Source: Facklamia lactis
GTDB lineage: Bacteria > Bacillota > Bacilli > Lactobacillales > Aerococcaceae
NCBI RefSeq assembly: GCF_015863205.1
Contig: NZ_JACBXQ010000001.1
Span: forward strand, 186,001 to 250,000
Length of the DNA stretch: 64,000 nt
Direction: 5' to 3'
In this document: positions 24,891 to 34,698 of the stretch, piece after piece
Layout: each line of letters starts with the position of its first letter
Numbering within the stretch: the stretch's first letter is position 1
Translations under genes and position numbers: made by a program
The notes under the pieces: model-generated
What the model was told of the DNA's origin: nothing
Databases searched by the model: none
What the model saw: only the letters and a program-made list of their open reading frames with translations

Positions 24891-26729
24891 CTATTGTTTT
24901 AATTTCAATTGACGTTCAAGTACAATAATTTTATTAACGATCATGGCTATTTTTTCTTGGTCATGTTCTAAGATAAAGGTTCTCATTTGTTGTTTTAATT
25001 CACTGATTTCTTCAAGGATAAATGCTTCATTAATTGCGGCTAAACAGTCTTCCATAATTTGGTCATGATAACCAAGATCTTCAAATTCCCACATGAGTCC
25101 CGACAAATAACTGTTTAATTGCGTATCTTTTATATTACCAACAATTCCCGTTAATGGCAATTGATTTCCTGCATAATAATATTCGAAAAGTTCCATAAAA
25201 GCTTTTTGAGCAAATTGATGGTAGAGAATCGGCATTTCTTGCATATTTTCAACATAATGCCAAGCTTGTGGGTAAAATATGAGTTGTCCTAACCAGAGCT
25301 TTTCGCTTTGATAGGCTTTTTGAGATGTAATGGATAAGGAACTTTCTTCAGATAAAGTGTGCTCTACTGATAGATCATTCGTAACAGCTTGAGGTTTCGC
25401 ATAATTTTTTTCTCTTGCTTTAATTCGTGTCAATTGTTCTTTTAAGATTTGCTCATCAATTTGATATTCTTGAGAGAGTTCCGCTAAATATAATTCTTGT
25501 TCAATAGAAGATTGAATCTTGCTAATTAATTTAAGCAGTTCTTCAATATAACTTGCTAGTTCTTGCTTATCTTTTAAATTATACTGTTGCTTAATAAAAT
25601 TTTTCCTAAAAGTATAAGCTGGTACCGCTTGATTAATTAGCTGTTGAAAAGATTCTTTCCCTTTAAATGCTATCCATTCATCAGGGTCCATCGCTTGGGG
25701 GATGGTAATAGATTTAAATTGAGTGTGTTGAAAAGGCTCTGCTAAACGAAAGGCTGAGTCAGTAGCCTTTTGTCCCGCATGATCGCCATCAAACACAAAG
25801 ATAATTTCATTAGATAGTTTAGTCAAATAATCAAGATGCTCTTTGGTGAGACTCGTTCCCATCGTGGCAGCCGCATGTTGATATCCAGCATCATGCAAAG
25901 CAATAACATCCATAAAGCCTTCGCATACTAGAGCTTGATTAAGCTTACGAATATGTGGTCGAGCTAAATCTATATTATATAATAAGCGACTTTTGTGGAA
26001 TATTTCAGTTTCTGGTGAATTGACATATTTAGCTTTACGCTGGTCACCTTCAAGATAAATTCGACCAGAAAAACCTAAGACGCTGCCGGTACTCGATCTC
26101 AATGGAAAAATTAAACGATCACGAAAACGATCGACTAAAAGCTCCTGTTTTTCATCTAAATAAAAAACACCTGAAGCCAGTAGGTCATCTTGACTAAAGG
26201 ATTCTGATTCTAAAAAACTTAATAAAAGTTTAGAATTTGCTGGGGCTAAACCTAAACCAAATGCCTTGATAGTGTTTTCAGAAAGGCGCCGATTTCTAAG
26301 ATAATCATAAGCTTGTTGACCATTTTTGGTGGCAGTTAAATAATAATGATAGAATTCTGCAACCTTTTCATGGATTAAATATAAAGATTTTTGCTTAGGA
26401 GTTAGTTGTGATTCGTAAGTTTGACTAAAATACTGGCTATCGATTGAAATATTAGCAAATTCTGCTACTTTTTTGACTGCTTCAACAAAAGAAATTCCTT
26501 CTATTTCTTGGATAAAACTAAAAACATTTCCTCCGCGCCCACACGAAAAGCATTTATAAATTTGTTTACCCGTATGGATTGAAAAAGAAGGGTTACGGTC
26601 TTCATGAAAAGGACAAGAGGCTGTATAGCCTTGTCCCCTCTTATCTAAATTAACATATTGGCTAATGACATCTACGATATTTACTTTATTTCTAATTTCG
26701 TCAATAAGCTCGTTTGGGATTCGACTCAT
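24891..26729 (-). CDS. dnaG: DNA primase
   Basis: Synthesises RNA primers for replication. It has 612 residues. The N-terminal zinc finger is intact (CPFHEDRNPSF ... YKCFSCGRGG, residues ~39-65). The TOPRIM catalytic core shows VCEGFMDVIALHDAG and FVFDGDHAGQKA (near residues 270-320). The C-terminal helicase-interaction domain is helical and poorly conserved, as is usual. It sits between an MFS transporter gene (12-base gap) and rpoD (12-base gap) in the clpX-engB-MFS-dnaG-rpoD run. The ATG is preceded by GGAAGTGG. Confidence 0.97.
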   Translation of the reverse strand: MSRIPNELIDEIRNKVNIVDVISQYVNLDKRGQGYTASCPFHEDRNPSFSIHTGKQIYKCFSCGRGGNVFSFIQEIEGISFVEAVKKVAEFANISIDSQYFSQTYESQLTPKQKSLYLIHEKVAEFYHYYLTATKNGQQAYDYLRNRRLSENTIKAFGLGLAPANSKLLLSFLESESFSQDDLLASGVFYLDEKQELLVDRFRDRLIFPLRSSTGSVLGFSGRIYLEGDQRKAKYVNSPETEIFHKSRLLYNIDLARPHIRKLNQALVCEGFMDVIALHDAGYQHAAATMGTSLTKEHLDYLTKLSNEIIFVFDGDHAGQKATDSAFRLAEPFQHTQFKSITIPQAMDPDEWIAFKGKESFQQLINQAVPAYTFRKNFIKQQYNLKDKQELASYIEELLKLISKIQSSIEQELYLAELSQEYQIDEQILKEQLTRIKAREKNYAKPQAVTNDLSVEHTLSEESSLSITSQKAYQSEKLWLGQLIFYPQAWHYVENMQEMPILYHQFAQKAFMELFEYYYAGNQLPLTGIVGNIKDTQLNSYLSGLMWEFEDLGYHDQIMEDCLAAINEAFILEEISELKQQMRTFILEHDQEKIAMIVNKIIVLERQLKLKQ

Positions 26730-26741
26730 GATGCCACTTCC

Positions 26742-28028
26742 TTACCTGGACACTGGATTGTTTTTTGATTTTGTTCGTTTACTTTGTACCATCCAAAGCA
26801 AGCCAGCCCCTAAGATAAATTGCCCGATAATAGCAAATAATCCTTTGAGTGAATCGCCTGTTAACTGGGAGACAATTGCCAAGGTGGTAGTTCCTAGTAC
26901 GGAAGAAAACTTCCCAAAAATATTATAAAAACCGAAAAATTGGTTGCTTTTCTGATCGGGTATTAAATTAGCAAAGTAAGATCGACTAAGCGATTGAATT
27001 CCACCTTGAGCGGTTCCAACTAGAATGGCTAGCATAATAAAATCTTTAAAAGTTGATAGTCGTAAAGCCATTACGCAAATTATAATATAAGTAAAAATCC
27101 CAACAAATAGCATCTTACTAGCTGAATAACGTTTAGCTAATACGCCATATAAAAGTGTACAGGGAAAAGCCACAACCTGAACAATTAGGAGCATGATGAT
27201 TAATTCGGTAGGACTTAAGCCCAGATCTGTTCCAACAGACGTAGCCATTTTTATAATGGTGCCAACGCCATCGATATAAAAGAAATAGGCTAATAGGAAG
27301 ATAAGAACCAGATGATATTTTCGGATCTCCTGTATCGTCACTTTAACTGATTGCCAACTAGATCGGATGATATCGCCCTGCTTTTCATTGTTCATTCCTT
27401 TTTGAAAGCTAGATTGTTTGACATTTCTCCAATAAGGAATCGTAAATACAAACCACCAAATTGCTGTGAGGATAAAGGCTAATTTTATATTCAAATCAGT
27501 GGGAAGTAGTTTTCCAAATTGAAAGATCATAAAGATTAAGAAAGGAATGACACTCCCAATATAGCCAAAGCCAAAGCCTGCAGATGAAACTAAATCGAAA
27601 CGCTCTTTTGAAGTAACATCCATTAGAGAAGCATCATAAAAAATATTAGCGGCTCCGAAGCCTATGGCCGAAATTAAGTATAAAGCAAGTAATAATTGCC
27701 AAGAATAACTAATAAAGGCCATCGACAAGACAGAAAGAACGCCCGCCATGGTCGCAATGGTAAACATCTTTTTTCTTAGGCCAGGGAAATCCGCTAGACT
27801 TCCTAATAATGGTGCCATTAGAGCGACAGCTATCGTTACAGCCGCATTGACGTAACCCAAATAAGCTGTTGAATTAGCATCTGTCATTTCAGCTTTATTT
27901 GCTATTTCCTTGTATAGAATTGGAAAAACGGCTGTTGTAATCATCAAAGAATATGCAGAATTGGCCCAGTCTTGGAGAATCCAAGAAAATTCATCCCGGC
28001 TATAGGTCGACTTAATTTTATTGATCAT
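26742..28028 (-). CDS. UMF1/Atg22-like MFS transporter
   Basis: A 428-residue integral membrane protein with about 12 hydrophobic segments. The opening (SWILQDWANSAYSLMITTAVFPILY) and the internal GGIQSLSRSYFANLIP stretch are characteristic of the UMF1 (YxiO/Atg22-like) branch of the major facilitator superfamily. Fungal Atg22 exports amino acids from vacuoles; bacterial substrates are not established. AGGAGCAAAAT precedes the ATG. It is inserted between engB and dnaG with short gaps (20 and 12 bases), so it is probably cotranscribed with housekeeping genes, with no evident functional link. Confidence 0.88.
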   Translation of the reverse strand: MINKIKSTYSRDEFSWILQDWANSAYSLMITTAVFPILYKEIANKAEMTDANSTAYLGYVNAAVTIAVALMAPLLGSLADFPGLRKKMFTIATMAGVLSVLSMAFISYSWQLLLALYLISAIGFGAANIFYDASLMDVTSKERFDLVSSAGFGFGYIGSVIPFLIFMIFQFGKLLPTDLNIKLAFILTAIWWFVFTIPYWRNVKQSSFQKGMNNEKQGDIIRSSWQSVKVTIQEIRKYHLVLIFLLAYFFYIDGVGTIIKMATSVGTDLGLSPTELIIMLLIVQVVAFPCTLLYGVLAKRYSASKMLFVGIFTYIIICVMALRLSTFKDFIMLAILVGTAQGGIQSLSRSYFANLIPDQKSNQFFGFYNIFGKFSSVLGTTTLAIVSQLTGDSLKGLFAIIGQFILGAGLLWMVQSKRTKSKNNPVSR

Positions 28029-28048
28029 ATTTTGCTCCTATTCTACAT

Positions 28049-28630
28049 TTAAACAATAGAATTAATGATTTCCCATATTTCCTCACAGCCTTCTCCTGTT
28101 TCAGCAGAAACAGGAAATAAGGCATCAGTGCTTGGAAGTTCTAGCGCTTTTGTATAGAAGGATAAGTGTTTATTTAATTGACTTTTTTTGATCTTATCTA
28201 ATTTTGTCAGACAAATTGCAAAAGGTAAATCTAAGTCTTCAGCAAAAAGGTACATTTCTTTGTCCAATTGAGTTGGTTCATGACGAATATCCATTAACAA
28301 TAATAATAGCTCAATATTATTTCGTTTCTGTAAATAGGTGGCATTCATTTTATTCCACTTTTCACGGTCCCTTTTAGAGACTCTAGCATAGCCATAGCCT
28401 GGCACATCAACAAAGCGAAAACGGTTATCAATATTATAAAAGTTGAGTGTCTGCGTTTTGCCTGGTTGGCTAGAAGTTCTTGCGAGTGTTTTACGTTGAA
28501 TCATTTTATTAATAAAACTTGACTTTCCAACATTCGAGCGGCCAGCTAAAGCGATTTCTGGTATAGAATCCTGGGGATACTGTTCAGGATTAACAGCAGA
28601 AATCACTAAGTTAGCATGTTTAATCTGCAT
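28049..28630 (-). CDS. engB: Ribosome-biogenesis GTPase EngB (YsxC/YihA)
   Basis: Essential GTPase acting late in 50S subunit assembly. It has 193 residues with G1 GRSNVGKSSFIN (near residue 31), G2 SQPGKTQTLNFY, G3 FVDVPGYGYA, G4 CLTKLDKIK and G5 VSAETGEG. All nucleotide-binding motifs are intact. The ATG has GGAGATC upstream. It lies 17 bases downstream of clpX; the clpX-engB pair is conserved across Firmicutes. Confidence 0.97.
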   Translation of the reverse strand: MQIKHANLVISAVNPEQYPQDSIPEIALAGRSNVGKSSFINKMIQRKTLARTSSQPGKTQTLNFYNIDNRFRFVDVPGYGYARVSKRDREKWNKMNATYLQKRNNIELLLLLMDIRHEPTQLDKEMYLFAEDLDLPFAICLTKLDKIKKSQLNKHLSFYTKALELPSTDALFPVSAETGEGCEEIWEIINSIV

Positions 28631-28647
28631 ATTGATCTCCTGTCTTA

Positions 28648-29889
28648 TTATGAAATTTTTAAATTCTCTTCATCATAATAAAGTGCTTCTCCTGTACCTT
28701 CGACTAAATCATTCGTTATGATAATTCGTTTAATATCTTCCCTTTGTGGGACTTCAAACATAATATCAAGCATAACACTCTCTAAAATTGAACGAAGCCC
28801 TCGGGCTCCTATTTCTCGTTCTAAGGCCTTGTGAGCAATCGAGTGTAACGCTTCTTCTTCAAATTCAAGGTCAACCTCTTCCATGTCTAATAAACGTTGA
28901 TATTGTTTAACCAGAGCATTTTTAGGTTCTGTTAAAATGCGAATCAAATCTGATTCTGTCAATTGATTGAGAACAGTTAATACAGGTAAACGTCCAATAA
29001 ATTCAGGGATTAGACCAAATTTTAATAGGTCTTCAGGTGTAGCTAGTTGCATAATGTTGTCTTTTTGATAATGGTTATGCGAATCAGCTCCGAAACCAAT
29101 TACTTTCGCTCCTAACCTTTCCTTAATAATGGTTTCAATCCCGTCAAATGCACCGCCTACAATAAATAATATTTGACTCGTATCCATTTTAATAAATTCT
29201 TGGTTAGGATGTTTGCGCCCTCCTTTTGGAGGAATATTGGCTTCTGTCCCTTCTAGAATTTTTAGAAGGGCTTGTTGGACGCCTTCACCGGATACATCAC
29301 GTGTAATGGATGTATTTTCTGATTTTCTTGATATTTTATCTATTTCATCAATATAAATGATGCCCTTTTCTGCTCGATCAATGTCATAATCAGCTGCTTG
29401 AACAAGCTTTAAGAGAATGTTCTCTACATCCTCCCCTACATATCCAGCCTCTGTTAAGGTGGTAGCATCCGCTATTGCGAAAGGAACATTAATAATTCTT
29501 GCTAGACTTTGCGCTAAATAGGTCTTACCTGAACCCGTAGGACCGATAATACAAATATTTGATTTTTGTAATTCAACATCATCTTCTTGATCAGTTTCAA
29601 AATTAATTCGCTTATAATGATTGTATACTGCAACCGAAAGTGCCCTTTTAGCTTCTTCTTGCCCAATAACATATTGGTTTAATTGATCAGCTATTTCTTG
29701 TGGACGTAGCACTTTAATAGGTCCTTGCTGGGACTCGAATCGTTTCTCTTCTTCAATAATCGATTTGCATAGATCAACACATTCATCACATATATAGACA
29801 TCCGGTCCAGCTATAATTTTATTGACTTCATCTTGCGATTTACCACAAAATGAGCAAAAATAGTCATTCATCTTAGTTGTTTTTGCCAT
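28648..29889 (-). CDS. clpX: ClpX, ATPase subunit of ClpXP protease
   Basis: AAA+ unfoldase that feeds substrates to ClpP. It has 413 residues. The N-terminal zinc domain has CSFCG ... CDECVDLC (residues ~12-41). Walker A is [16 protein letters not shown], Walker [12 protein letters not shown], sensor/arginine-finger region [11 protein letters not shown], and sensor 2 [13 protein letters not shown]. The ClpP-contacting loop (IGF type) is VIGFGADS near residue 270. The start is ATG with AAGGAGG. It heads the clpX-engB-MFS-dnaG-rpoD run and lies downstream of tig as in B. subtilis, but a terminator separates the two genes. Confidence 0.97.
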   Translation of the reverse strand: MAKTTKMNDYFCSFCGKSQDEVNKIIAGPDVYICDECVDLCKSIIEEEKRFESQQGPIKVLRPQEIADQLNQYVIGQEEAKRALSVAVYNHYKRINFETDQEDDVELQKSNICIIGPTGSGKTYLAQSLARIINVPFAIADATTLTEAGYVGEDVENILLKLVQAADYDIDRAEKGIIYIDEIDKISRKSENTSITRDVSGEGVQQALLKILEGTEANIPPKGGRKHPNQEFIKMDTSQILFIVGGAFDGIETIIKERLGAKVIGFGADSHNHYQKDNIMQLATPEDLLKFGLIPEFIGRLPVLTVLNQLTESDLIRILTEPKNALVKQYQRLLDMEEVDLEFEEEALHSIAHKALEREIGARGLRSILESVMLDIMFEVPQREDIKRIIITNDLVEGTGEALYYDEENLKIS

Positions 29890-29903
29890 AATACCTCCTT
29901 CTA

Positions 29904-29923
29904 TTCTAGAGAGTTATCTAGAA
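29904..29923. promoter_or_regulatory. Inverted repeat in the clpX leader
   Basis: TTCTAGA-gagtta-TCTAGAA, perfect 7-bp arms with a 6-base spacer, ending three bases upstream of the clpX Shine-Dalgarno (AAGGAGG, 29894-29900). It could be an operator or a leader hairpin. It does not match the CtsR or CIRCE consensus. Confidence 0.45.
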
Positions 29924-29935
29924 ATGGATAATACT

Positions 29936-29993
29936 AAAAAGGGATGCAATACGACTCACATACCGTTCGACTATTGCAATCCCTCTTTTATAT
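29936..29993 (-). terminator. Terminator of tig
   Basis: On the minus strand GGGATTGCAAT pairs with ATTGCATCCC (one bulged base) across a 33-base loop, followed by TTTTT (29936-29940). It lies between the tig stop and clpX, so tig is mainly monocistronic. Confidence 0.8.
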
Positions 29994-30020
29994 ATCATTT
30001 AATCTTCTGAATTAATTATC

Positions 30021-31301
30021 TTATTTTTCTTCAACTGAGTCAACAATTAAGCTCATTGCTTTCTTCAAGCGAATATCAGATTTTAGCATTTCTTCTGTTA
30101 CATATTGACGAACCTGGTCCGATTTCATTCCGTATTGACCAGCAAGAGTTTCTACTTCTTGTTTAATTTCCTCTTCATTTACATCAATTTGTTCTGCTTC
30201 AACAATCGCTTCTAATACTAAATTAGTCTTTGTACGAAGTTCTGCTTCCTCAGAGAATTGATTTTGTAAATCTTCGCGACTTGTACCAGAAATTTGGTAG
30301 TAAAGGTCTTCATTGATACCTTGACGTTTTAAATTATTTAAGAAGTGATCCATTTGGCGTTTGATTTCATCTTGAACCATTTCGTCTGGTAACTCTACCA
30401 CTTCAGCGTTATCTACTGCTTGACGAAGCGCTAGATCTTCTACCATCTCTTTGGCTTGTGATTCTTTTTCTTCTGTTAATTGAACTTTAATTTTGTTTTG
30501 ATATTCTTCAAAAGATTCTACTTCTTCATCGGCATCTTTAGCAAATTCATCGTCTAATTCTGGTAATTCCTTAGCTTTCACTTCATGAACATGAACTTTG
30601 AAAGTCGCGTCTGCTCCAGCTAAATCTTCTGCGTGATATTCTTCAGGGAAGGTTACATTTACTTCTAGGTCATCTCCAGGTTTGGCACCAATAAGTTGTT
30701 CTTCAAATCCTGGTATAAAAGAGCCTGAGCCTAATTCCAGTGAATGATTTTCTCCTTTTCCACCTTCGAAAGGTTCCCCATCTTTGAATCCTTCATAATC
30801 AATAATAACAGTATCACCTTCAACAGCTGGGTCCTCTTTTACGACTAATTCAGCAAGTTGTTGACGAGTCATTTCAATTCTTTCATTGATTTCTTCTTCT
30901 TTAACTTCACGGTCTTGCTTTTCAACCGTCAAACCTTTATATTCTCCAAGTTTAACTTCTGGTTTAAGAACAACTTTAGCTGTCAATACCCATGGCTGCC
31001 CTTTTTCCATTGAAACAATATCAATTTCAGGTTGAGTCACTACATCTAAATCTTCAGATTCTACTGCTTTTTGATAAGCATCTGGTAATAATATGTTTAA
31101 AACTTCCTCATATAGCGAAGCTTCTCCATATACATTATTGAAGATTTGACGAGGCACTTTTCCTTTACGGAAACCAGGGACAGAGATATTTTTACGTACT
31201 TTTTTATAGGCTGTATCCAGTCCTTTATTCACATCTTCAACTGGAATTTCAAAAGTTAAGATTCCTTCGTTAGTTGAAGTTTTTTCAAATTTTGTTGTCA
31301 T
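30021..31301 (-). CDS. tig: Trigger factor, ribosome-bound chaperone
   Basis: Binds nascent chains at the exit tunnel and has peptidyl-prolyl isomerase activity. It has 426 residues. The ribosome-binding loop is GFRKGKVPRQIF (about residues 43-54). The FKBP-like domain runs from about 160 to 245 (GDTVIIDYEGFKDGEPFEGG ... FIPGFEEQLIGAKPGD). A helical substrate-binding C-terminal domain follows. The ATG has TGGAGGAAAG upstream. A minus-strand TATACT (overlapping the motif at 31318-31327) may be its -10, but no convincing -35 is present. Confidence 0.97.
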   Translation of the reverse strand: MTTKFEKTSTNEGILTFEIPVEDVNKGLDTAYKKVRKNISVPGFRKGKVPRQIFNNVYGEASLYEEVLNILLPDAYQKAVESEDLDVVTQPEIDIVSMEKGQPWVLTAKVVLKPEVKLGEYKGLTVEKQDREVKEEEINERIEMTRQQLAELVVKEDPAVEGDTVIIDYEGFKDGEPFEGGKGENHSLELGSGSFIPGFEEQLIGAKPGDDLEVNVTFPEEYHAEDLAGADATFKVHVHEVKAKELPELDDEFAKDADEEVESFEEYQNKIKVQLTEEKESQAKEMVEDLALRQAVDNAEVVELPDEMVQDEIKRQMDHFLNNLKRQGINEDLYYQISGTSREDLQNQFSEEAELRTKTNLVLEAIVEAEQIDVNEEEIKQEVETLAGQYGMKSDQVRQYVTEEMLKSDIRLKKAMSLIVDSVEEK

Positions 31302-31471
31302 AAAAATCTTTCCTCCAAGACTAGTATATAATTTACATACCTATTCATTTTAGCTAAATAATTGGTGTTTGTAAACCTATTTTCATTCTTCTAAATAAAT
31401 TCTTATAATATTCATGAGGATTTGCTAAATTAAGACTAGTATTAAGAGGCTTAAAAACATTTTAACTGTTT

Positions 31472-31503
31472 TATTTTACATTTCTTAGGTATAATGTAAA
31501 ATA
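31472..31503. promoter_or_regulatory. recU-pbp1A -10 element inside an 11-bp inverted repeat
   Basis: TATTTTACATT (31472-31482), a 10-base spacer, AATGTAAAATA (31493-31503): perfect 11-bp arms. A consensus -10 (TATAAT, 31490-31495) straddles the spacer and right arm; the -35 is poor. A protein bound here would block polymerase. The leader to the recU ATG (31521) is short. Confidence 0.7.
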
Positions 31504-31520
31504 CTCAAAGGGGTGAACCG

Positions 31521-32108
31521 ATGATTAATTATCCAGCTGGGCAAGGCCCCCATAAAAAACGAAGGAATCCCTACTCTTCTGCAACAAATTATAGTAGTCG
31601 AGGGATGTCTTTTGAAGACAAAATTAATCAAAGTAATTTATATTATCTTAAGCATCAAATTGCTGTTATTCACAAAAAGCCTACACCCATTCAAGTCGTT
31701 AAAGTAGATTATCCGAAAAGATCTGCTGCAAAAATTACAGAGGCTTACTATCGTAATGCTTCGACTACTGATTATAATGGCATTTACAAAGGCTTATATA
31801 TTGACTTTGAAACAAAAGAAACAAAAAATAAAACTTCTTTTCCCTTATCGAACTTACATGATCACCAACTAAAGCATATGCATGATTGTTATCAACACGG
31901 GGGAGTCGTTTTTCTTTTAATTTCGTTTCGAAGTAATCAAACTGTTTATTTATTGCCTTTTAAGCTTTTGCAATATTATTTGGATCATTTCCAAAAACAA
32001 AGTATTCCTTATGAATTTATTGAACAAAATGCTTTTGTATGTTCGCAAGGAATTTTCCCACCTATTGATTATATACAAGCTCTGGATAAGTTCTTAGATC
32101 AACAATAG
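31521..32108 (+). CDS. recU: Holliday-junction resolvase RecU
   Basis: Cleaves Holliday junctions in recombination and chromosome segregation. It has 195 residues. The catalytic core is recognisable: RGMSFEDKINQSN near residue 30, TDYNGIYKGLYIDFETKETKNK spread over residues ~87-108 with the acidic and lysine metal-site residues, and FLLISF. The ATG is preceded by AAAGGGGTG. It pairs with the class A PBP gene downstream, as in most Firmicutes (inverted in order relative to B. subtilis annotation but the same pairing). It faces the left-running dnaD-dinG genes. Confidence 0.96.
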   Translation: MINYPAGQGPHKKRRNPYSSATNYSSRGMSFEDKINQSNLYYLKHQIAVIHKKPTPIQVVKVDYPKRSAAKITEAYYRNASTTDYNGIYKGLYIDFETKETKNKTSFPLSNLHDHQLKHMHDCYQHGGVVFLLISFRSNQTVYLLPFKLLQYYLDHFQKQSIPYEFIEQNAFVCSQGIFPPIDYIQALDKFLDQQ

Positions 32109-32161
32109 TGGGTAAAACTAATAAGGATTTAGTATGAGTAACTTAGGAGAGGATTTTGACG

Positions 32162-34669
32162 ATGGTAACAGGAAGTCGAGTTGAAAGAAATCAGTATAAA
32201 AAACGAAGTCAGAAACCAAATAAAAAGCGTTGGATTAAACGAATCATCATTTTCATGATTGGATTGGGTACCTTACTATTGCTAGCTGGAGGCGGATTAT
32301 TTACATATTATGCGATGTCAGCTCCAGAAATTAGTAAAGAGGATCTTCGAGGACAGGTTTCTTCAAAAATATTTGATCGTGAAGGTCAACTGATTAAATC
32401 TCTAGGTGGACAAAATCGTGATTTAATGTCTGCAGAGGAGATCCCTTCTCTTCTTTCTGATGCAGTTTTAGCAATAGAAGATGCGAGATTTTTTAAGCAT
32501 AATGGTGTGGATCCCATCCGAATCTTAGGAGCCGCTTTTGCAAACTTGCAGGCTGGGAATATTCAACAAGGTGGCTCTACCATTACACAACAATTGGTAA
32601 AGTTATCGGTGTTCTCAACTGATTTTGAAGATCAAACATTAGAAAGAAAAGCTCAAGAGGCTTGGCTTTCTCTCGGTATTGAACAGGAGTATGATAAAGA
32701 TGAAATTTTAGCGTTGTATCTGAACAAACTTTTTTATTCAAATAATGTATACGGTGCAAAAACAGCTGCTAAGACTTTCTTTGGTAAAGAACTAAATGAA
32801 ATTAATTTGGCGGAAGCTGCCTTATTAGCTGGACTTCCTCAAGCTCCTTCTCAAAATGATCCATATGCTTTTCCAGAAAATGCTAAGGAAAGACGAGATT
32901 TAGTCTTAGACGTGATGCTAAACCGTAAGATGATTAATGAAGAAGAATATGAGTCTGCTGTGAACACCCCCATAGCAGATATGTTACAACCCTTAAATGA
33001 AGACACAGTTTCAGAAACCGATTTAATCATTGATGCCTACTTAGATAATGTAGCGCAAGAAGTACAAGATAAAATGAATCTTAATATTTTTACGGATGGT
33101 CTAGAGGTCTATACGAATATTGATATGAATGCTCAAAAGCATCTTTATGAAACAGTCCATAACAAACATGGTCAAATTTTCCCTAACGATACAATGCAAA
33201 CAGCAGTTTCAATCATTGATGTTGATACCGGACAACTCTATGCCCTACTGGGAGGGCGTAATCAAGAAGTTGCGATGGGACTTAACCGAGCATCCACCCT
33301 GAATCGAAGTGTAGGATCGACCATTAAGCCACTTAGTGCTTATGGCCCTGCCATCGAATATTTAAACTATTCTACTGGACAGTTAGTTGTCGATGAAGAA
33401 TATCAATATACAAATGGTGATGAAATCTATAATTATGATTTTGATTATAAAGGTAAACAGACAATACGTGAGGCATTATCAGGTTCCCGAAATATTCCTG
33501 CTTTAAAAATGTTACAAAAAGTTGGTTTAGATAAAGCTTATTCTTTCTTACAAAAGATGGATATCAATCTGATGAATAATGACCAAAGAGAATTAGTTGA
33601 ATCAAATGCTATTGGGGGCGAAATGACTCCAATTCAACTTTCAGCAGCCTATGCAACGATTGCTAATTACGGGGTCTATCAGCAACCGTATACAGTCAAT
33701 AAAGTTGTTACTCAAGCGGGGACGGTTCAAGAGTTTAAAGCTGAAGAACGTCAAGCAATGAAAGATTCTACAGCCTATATGTTGATAGATATATTAAAAG
33801 GAGTTCCAGGTGATTTTGCAGCAGCTGCGGATATTAATGGTCTTCACCATGCAGGAAAAACAGGAACAACAAATTATACAAAAGATCAATTAGCACAGCT
33901 TGGAATAGATTCTTCGACTTATGCTGCACCAGATGGTTGGTATGCTGGAATTAGTCCACAATTTGCGGTGACGAGTTGGGTTGGTTATGATAATCCTCTG
34001 GAAGCAGGAAATTATCTTTCATTAGAAGAAACACGTATTCCACAAGAGATTTATCATGAAATGATGAGCTTTCTGATGAAAGATGTTCCTAAAACTGATT
34101 GGAAAATGCCTGACTCTGTTGAACAAGCTGAAATCGAAAAATACACAGATCCGATTAAGAAACCTAGTGCAAGTACACCAAAAGACTTACGTTCTAAAGA
34201 ACTCTTTATAAAAGGAAGTCAACCTGCACAAGTGTCAGATAATTACCGTGCTATTGAAGCTCCGAAAGGCTTTGATGCTAGTTATGATCAGGTGACCCAA
34301 GAAATTGTGAGCAATTGGCAGGCTTTACCTGATAATTCAACTGCTCATTTTGAATTAACTCTGAATGGAACATTAATTTATTCAGGAAAAGATACTTCTT
34401 ATAGAGTATCTGCACCAGCACCTGGTTATTACGAATTAGGTTTAAAAATTGTGGATGGTTCTGTATCTTCAGATACATTGATTATTACCTTTGATTTGTC
34501 TACTGAAGCAAATGAACCTAATACTACTAGTCTCGATTCTACAACTTCTACTGAAGAAACAAGTACAACTTCAGTAGAAGATCCGGATTCTAGTTCAACG
34601 ACAGATCCTATAGAATCAACGATCCCACAAACTAGTGTAGAAAATTTAATTAATAATCCTAATCCATGA
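32162..34669 (+). CDS. pbp1A: Class A penicillin-binding protein PBP1A
   Basis: Bifunctional peptidoglycan glycosyltransferase/transpeptidase. It is 835 residues from the chosen start: cytosolic basic tail, transmembrane segment ~28-50, GT51 domain with catalytic Glu in AIEDARFFKHNGVDP (~106) and GGSTITQQLVK. The transpeptidase domain follows, with SxxK in GSTIKP (~386), SRN (~442) and AGKTGTT (~566). After it come an Ig/FN3-like segment (~700-780) and a Ser/Thr-rich tail. The frame also has TTG at 32156, but AGGAGAGG is only four bases from it and eight to ten from the ATG at 32162, so I chose the ATG. It is cotranscribed with recU. Confidence 0.96.
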   Translation: MVTGSRVERNQYKKRSQKPNKKRWIKRIIIFMIGLGTLLLLAGGGLFTYYAMSAPEISKEDLRGQVSSKIFDREGQLIKSLGGQNRDLMSAEEIPSLLSDAVLAIEDARFFKHNGVDPIRILGAAFANLQAGNIQQGGSTITQQLVKLSVFSTDFEDQTLERKAQEAWLSLGIEQEYDKDEILALYLNKLFYSNNVYGAKTAAKTFFGKELNEINLAEAALLAGLPQAPSQNDPYAFPENAKERRDLVLDVMLNRKMINEEEYESAVNTPIADMLQPLNEDTVSETDLIIDAYLDNVAQEVQDKMNLNIFTDGLEVYTNIDMNAQKHLYETVHNKHGQIFPNDTMQTAVSIIDVDTGQLYALLGGRNQEVAMGLNRASTLNRSVGSTIKPLSAYGPAIEYLNYSTGQLVVDEEYQYTNGDEIYNYDFDYKGKQTIREALSGSRNIPALKMLQKVGLDKAYSFLQKMDINLMNNDQRELVESNAIGGEMTPIQLSAAYATIANYGVYQQPYTVNKVVTQAGTVQEFKAEERQAMKDSTAYMLIDILKGVPGDFAAAADINGLHHAGKTGTTNYTKDQLAQLGIDSSTYAAPDGWYAGISPQFAVTSWVGYDNPLEAGNYLSLEETRIPQEIYHEMMSFLMKDVPKTDWKMPDSVEQAEIEKYTDPIKKPSASTPKDLRSKELFIKGSQPAQVSDNYRAIEAPKGFDASYDQVTQEIVSNWQALPDNSTAHFELTLNGTLIYSGKDTSYRVSAPAPGYYELGLKIVDGSVSSDTLIITFDLSTEANEPNTTSLDSTTSTEETSTTSVEDPDSSSTTDPIESTIPQTSVENLINNPNP

Positions 34670-34698
34670 TCAATTTTTAAAAATAAAGAATCTAATTA

